Assembly: GCA_017590115.1 (NCBI GenBank)
Contig: JAGGNK010003335.1
Span: forward strand, 7,813,916 to 7,877,915
Length of the DNA stretch: 64,000 nucleotides
Direction of reading: 5' to 3'
Source: Montifringilla adamsi
Lineage: Eukaryota; Chordata; Aves; Passeriformes; Passeridae
Shown: positions 60,961 through 64,000 of the stretch, in pieces
How positions within the stretch are numbered: the first letter of the stretch is position 1
How the letters are laid out: each line of letters opens with the position of its first letter
Notes under the pieces: generated by a model
Told to the model about the DNA's origin: nothing
What the model saw: the letters and a program-made list of their open reading frames with translations, nothing else
The model's database searches: none
Position numbers and translations under genes: made by a program

Positions 60961-63900
60961 CCTTTTCCTTTCTGGCTTCCTAGCAGTATGATTTTACGTG
61001 CAAAATTATCCCTTTCTGTGTAAAACCCAACACTTCCACGAATTTCCTCATCATTAATCCAAAAGCCACCGAGGGCAAGGAGTTCAGTAACTGGATCTCA
61101 GTAAATTGGCTCCAGCCTCCAGCCCCCGGAGGGCTGGCTTTAGTACCTATCGCCGTAATCTCGCCCTTTCCAAGTGCTGAGTATGCAGACACAGCCTGGC
61201 TAAAGCCGATTCTGAAGCTCCCAAAATCTCTTTAATTCGCCTCCACCCGACATCTCCCAGACAATGCGAGGCTGCCCCGCTTTGATGTGGAAAGCGTCAC
61301 CACCGGCACTCGCTGCAAATTTCTTGGAGGCACGAGAGGAGCCCTTTGAACTGGAGCAGGGGAGAAAACTTGGGGACAGTTGTGAATGTGTCTGCTGGTT
61401 CCCTGCTGCTCCGGGTGCCAACAGCCCGGGCCAGGTCGGGGAGGGCAGGAGGGGACAGCGCTGCTGCTGCTGGCCCAGGGCAGCTCCTGCTCCTCGAGTC
61501 AGAGCTGCTCCGGAGGGAGCCAGGGCTCTGCCATCACCCCCTACTCAGGGCAAGGATGCACGACCAAGTTTGCTCTCCAGCCAGGGCTGTGCCATCACCC
61601 CCCACTCAGGGCAAGGATGCTCGACCAAGTTTGCTCTCCAGCCAGGGGAGGAGGAGGAGAGACAAGTGTAAAAATCACCCTACAGCTCTGCCAGCACGTT
61701 GCACCCACGCTGCAAATGCTTCAGTGCTATTTTATCCAGGTCTCCCTATGGCTCCCTGTGTAAACACAGCCTCGGCACACACGAGAGCCAGATCAGGGAG
61801 CTCAGCTTGCAAAACACACATTTGGGAAGCACAGCTGACTTCCATGCAGTTATTTTATAAAAAGTGGTTTTTATTAAAGCTGGAAGGGTGGCACCATCAG
61901 TTAGGGGGGGCTACACTGCCTTCAGGGTAGCTATTTCTAGTAACTCACCCTACCAAATAAAAATACCCCAAGATTTTTGCACAGTGTTGCCACAACAGCA
62001 GTTGCAACCCCCTAAAATTTAGGCTGAACTGGGAGTGATAAAAACAGACAAGCAAAGCTGCTTTCCTGCATCTCAAGCACTGGTTGACTTGTCTGCACAA
62101 ATATTACTCCCAGGCTCTCTTTTTGTTTTGGTTTGGACTGTGCTCCAGAGTCCAGCAACTGCAGGCACAGAGTACCACCAAAATCCCACAAAATGAGGTT
62201 AAACAGAGCGCAGGACAGTCCCTGTTGATGTGCTGTCAGAGGAGGGAAACTATTTCACCAGGATAACTCCCAAGCACACATAAAAACATTCCTGACTCCT
62301 GCTGCATAACACACACAGGTAAATCCTGGGAGATGAGGGCTCCCAGTGAGCAGGAATGGGCAGGACATGCTGTGTGTCATCTTACCCATTTCTCTGCAGC
62401 AATTTTTCAAACTAACATTAACACAGAAAATAAGAAGCAACAGGTTTGTAGGTGGCAACAGCACCAGACCAGACCTCTGTCCCACAAAAGCTCCATCCCA
62501 GGGGAATGGGGCTGCAGAGGGAAGTAGAGAAACCACTGCTGAGACCAGTCCTTTTCTCACTGAGCCCTCCCATTCCCACCAATTCAGCATTCATATCCAC
62601 CCCACTGTTTTTAAATGCTGGAGATGAACTGTCCTTCCTCAAATTTGTCATCAAAGCCGTTTACATTTCTGCTTCCCAGACTCTCTAAGACAACGAGCAA
62701 ATCACACCCAAAAGCCAAAGACCAAATGCAAACTGAAGCAAACTCAAGAGAATGTTACACATCATGCCATGGCACAGATTTCCTTTCTCTTTTTGTACCT
62801 TGCAGAGACAATACCAAGACTGAACAAATACAAAAATCAACTCTATGGCTTAGAGTGGCACCTTGCCAGAGATATTACAGTCCTGGAGAAGCTGAAGCTT
62901 CCTCATCCTCCCCCTTGTTGCTTGGATACACCAGTCATCAATTCTCACTACATTCACTACAAAACAATAGAAATTCAGGATCATCTTAATCCATCACAGC
63001 ACTGTCAGGGAGCCCTGACACCCCTGCCTGCTGCTGTGGTCTCTGTAATAACCCTCACAAATGCCATGGGGCACAGGGTAACAAACTCTGAGGATGCCAC
63101 AGGACTGAGCTCATCATTTCAGCTGTGATTTTACCTGGGCAGCTTTTTTACCCCTTCACAGCAGCTTTCAAAGTAAACTCGAGAACACACAGCAGAGCAC
63201 AGTCCTGCCACTGCTGCTCTGCAAAGGCTCCTTCTTCCACCAGAGCCAAAGAGCTTTTGCAGGGACTGGTGATGCCTTCAAACCTGGAGGAAGGGATGGG
63301 CTGGCTCTCTAAAGCCTTGAGGAGGAAGCTGACACTGTCCCACAGTAATAGTATTGTAATTGTGTTGATCCTATTACAATGAAAAGCCAAAAGTCTTAAT
63401 CTGGGCCAGGTGCTGCATGAACTCAAAGCAAAATCTTGCTGCCTGTCCCTCAAGAGCTGTCAGCACTGCTTCTCCCCTGGAGCAGGGCACTTTAGACAGG
63501 GTTGTGGAGCCACTTAGTTCTGGAGCAGCATCTTCATGTTTGACCAGCCACTGACGTGGATAGAGCATCCTCTGTGATAAGAAATCTGTGGAACAGCTGT
63601 GGAATGAGCTCAGAATCACCACTGCCTTTGTGGAGGTTTAACACCAGTGTCCCCCCAGTGTATTTGTGTCTTTTTTTGTGGGAGAGGGATGGTTTACAAT
63701 CCATTTCTAGTGAGAAAGGGAAACATACTCCAAATGATGAAATAATATATTCCAGCTATAGCATTACCAGAGACCAGGGAAGGTTTATGTCAGAGGTGCC
63801 TGCTCAACTAACACAGGGTCAGAAGGTCAGTGTTGGGGTGCTCATACCATGATAACAGCCCAGGCTAAGCCCACAAGCTTTCCCAGCCCTTCCCATCTAT

Positions 63901-64000
63901 CCCAGGACTATCCCTGTCCCTGTTTCACCAGCTGCCTCTTGGCCATGCTCTGCTGCTGTCCAGGTGTCCATCCCAGCACCCTCATCAGGGACAGCAACCC
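60961..64000. other. Downstream intergenic, no gene recognised
   Basis: Apart from the 61-bp repeat, no exon chain or repeat family was recognised. In human the next gene is NME5. I see no NME5 coding segment before the right edge. Confidence 0.5.
61519..61640. repeat. 61-bp tandem repeat, two copies
   Basis: Units 61519-61579 and 61580-61640 begin gccagggct and differ at a few bases (for example cta/cca, gcacg/gctcg). A partial third copy starts at 61641 (gccaggg). The ORFs that cross it inherit a repeated peptide and are not taken as genes. Confidence 0.9.

Noticed and set aside
61264..61930. Repeated peptide across ORFs of 125-194 codons
   Set aside because: The repetition comes from the 61-bp tandem repeat. 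No protein family was recognised.

Overview
The window is vertebrate nuclear DNA. Three interrupted genes with GT-AG introns were rebuilt by hand, and several truncated CR1 LINE copies are present. CR1 copies, short introns and CpG-rich promoters point to a bird, though another sauropsid cannot be excluded. The order FAM13B (minus) then WNT8A (plus) matches what I know of human 5q31, so this is a conserved syntenic block.

Layout. (1) About 1-31,700, minus strand: the 5' half of FAM13B. A CpG-island promoter and probable non-coding exon 1 lie near 31.3-31.7 kb. A non-coding exon 2 with two abutting upstream ORFs is at 20,847-21,013. The start codon is at 19,847, and eleven further coding exons run to 1,018. 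The gene continues beyond the left edge. The readable part (about 495 codons) contains a RhoGAP-fold domain whose arginine finger is replaced by Gln, followed by an acidic linker. (2) 31,840-32,320: two CR1 3' ends in opposite orientation, directly beside the FAM13B CpG island. (3) 32.3-41.8 kb: no gene found, with further CR1 pieces and simple repeats. (4) About 41.8-44.54 kb, plus strand: an intron-containing beta-thymosin gene encoding 45 residues. (5) 44.5-56.65 kb: no gene found. This stretch holds an orphan GC/CpG-rich segment (about 49.7-50.4 kb) and a nearly perfect 296-bp tandem duplication (53,195-53,774). (6) 56.66-60.96 kb, plus strand: complete WNT8A (six coding exons, 357 residues) with TATA box, inverted CCAAT boxes and two poly(A) signals. 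(7) 60.96-64.0 kb: no gene found, with a 61-bp tandem repeat.

The three genes act separately. FAM13B is a Rho-GAP-family protein, beta-thymosin sequesters G-actin, and WNT8A is a secreted lipid-modified morphogen. Sharing the locus reflects inherited synteny, not a pathway. The most unusual points are the thymosin gene between FAM13B and WNT8A, the GAP-dead-looking RhoGAP domain, a 24-nt microexon in FAM13B, the abutting upstream ORFs, and the CpG-retaining CR1 pair at the promoter. Exon boundaries were inferred from splice consensus, reading phase and remembered family sequence. No alignment or search was run.
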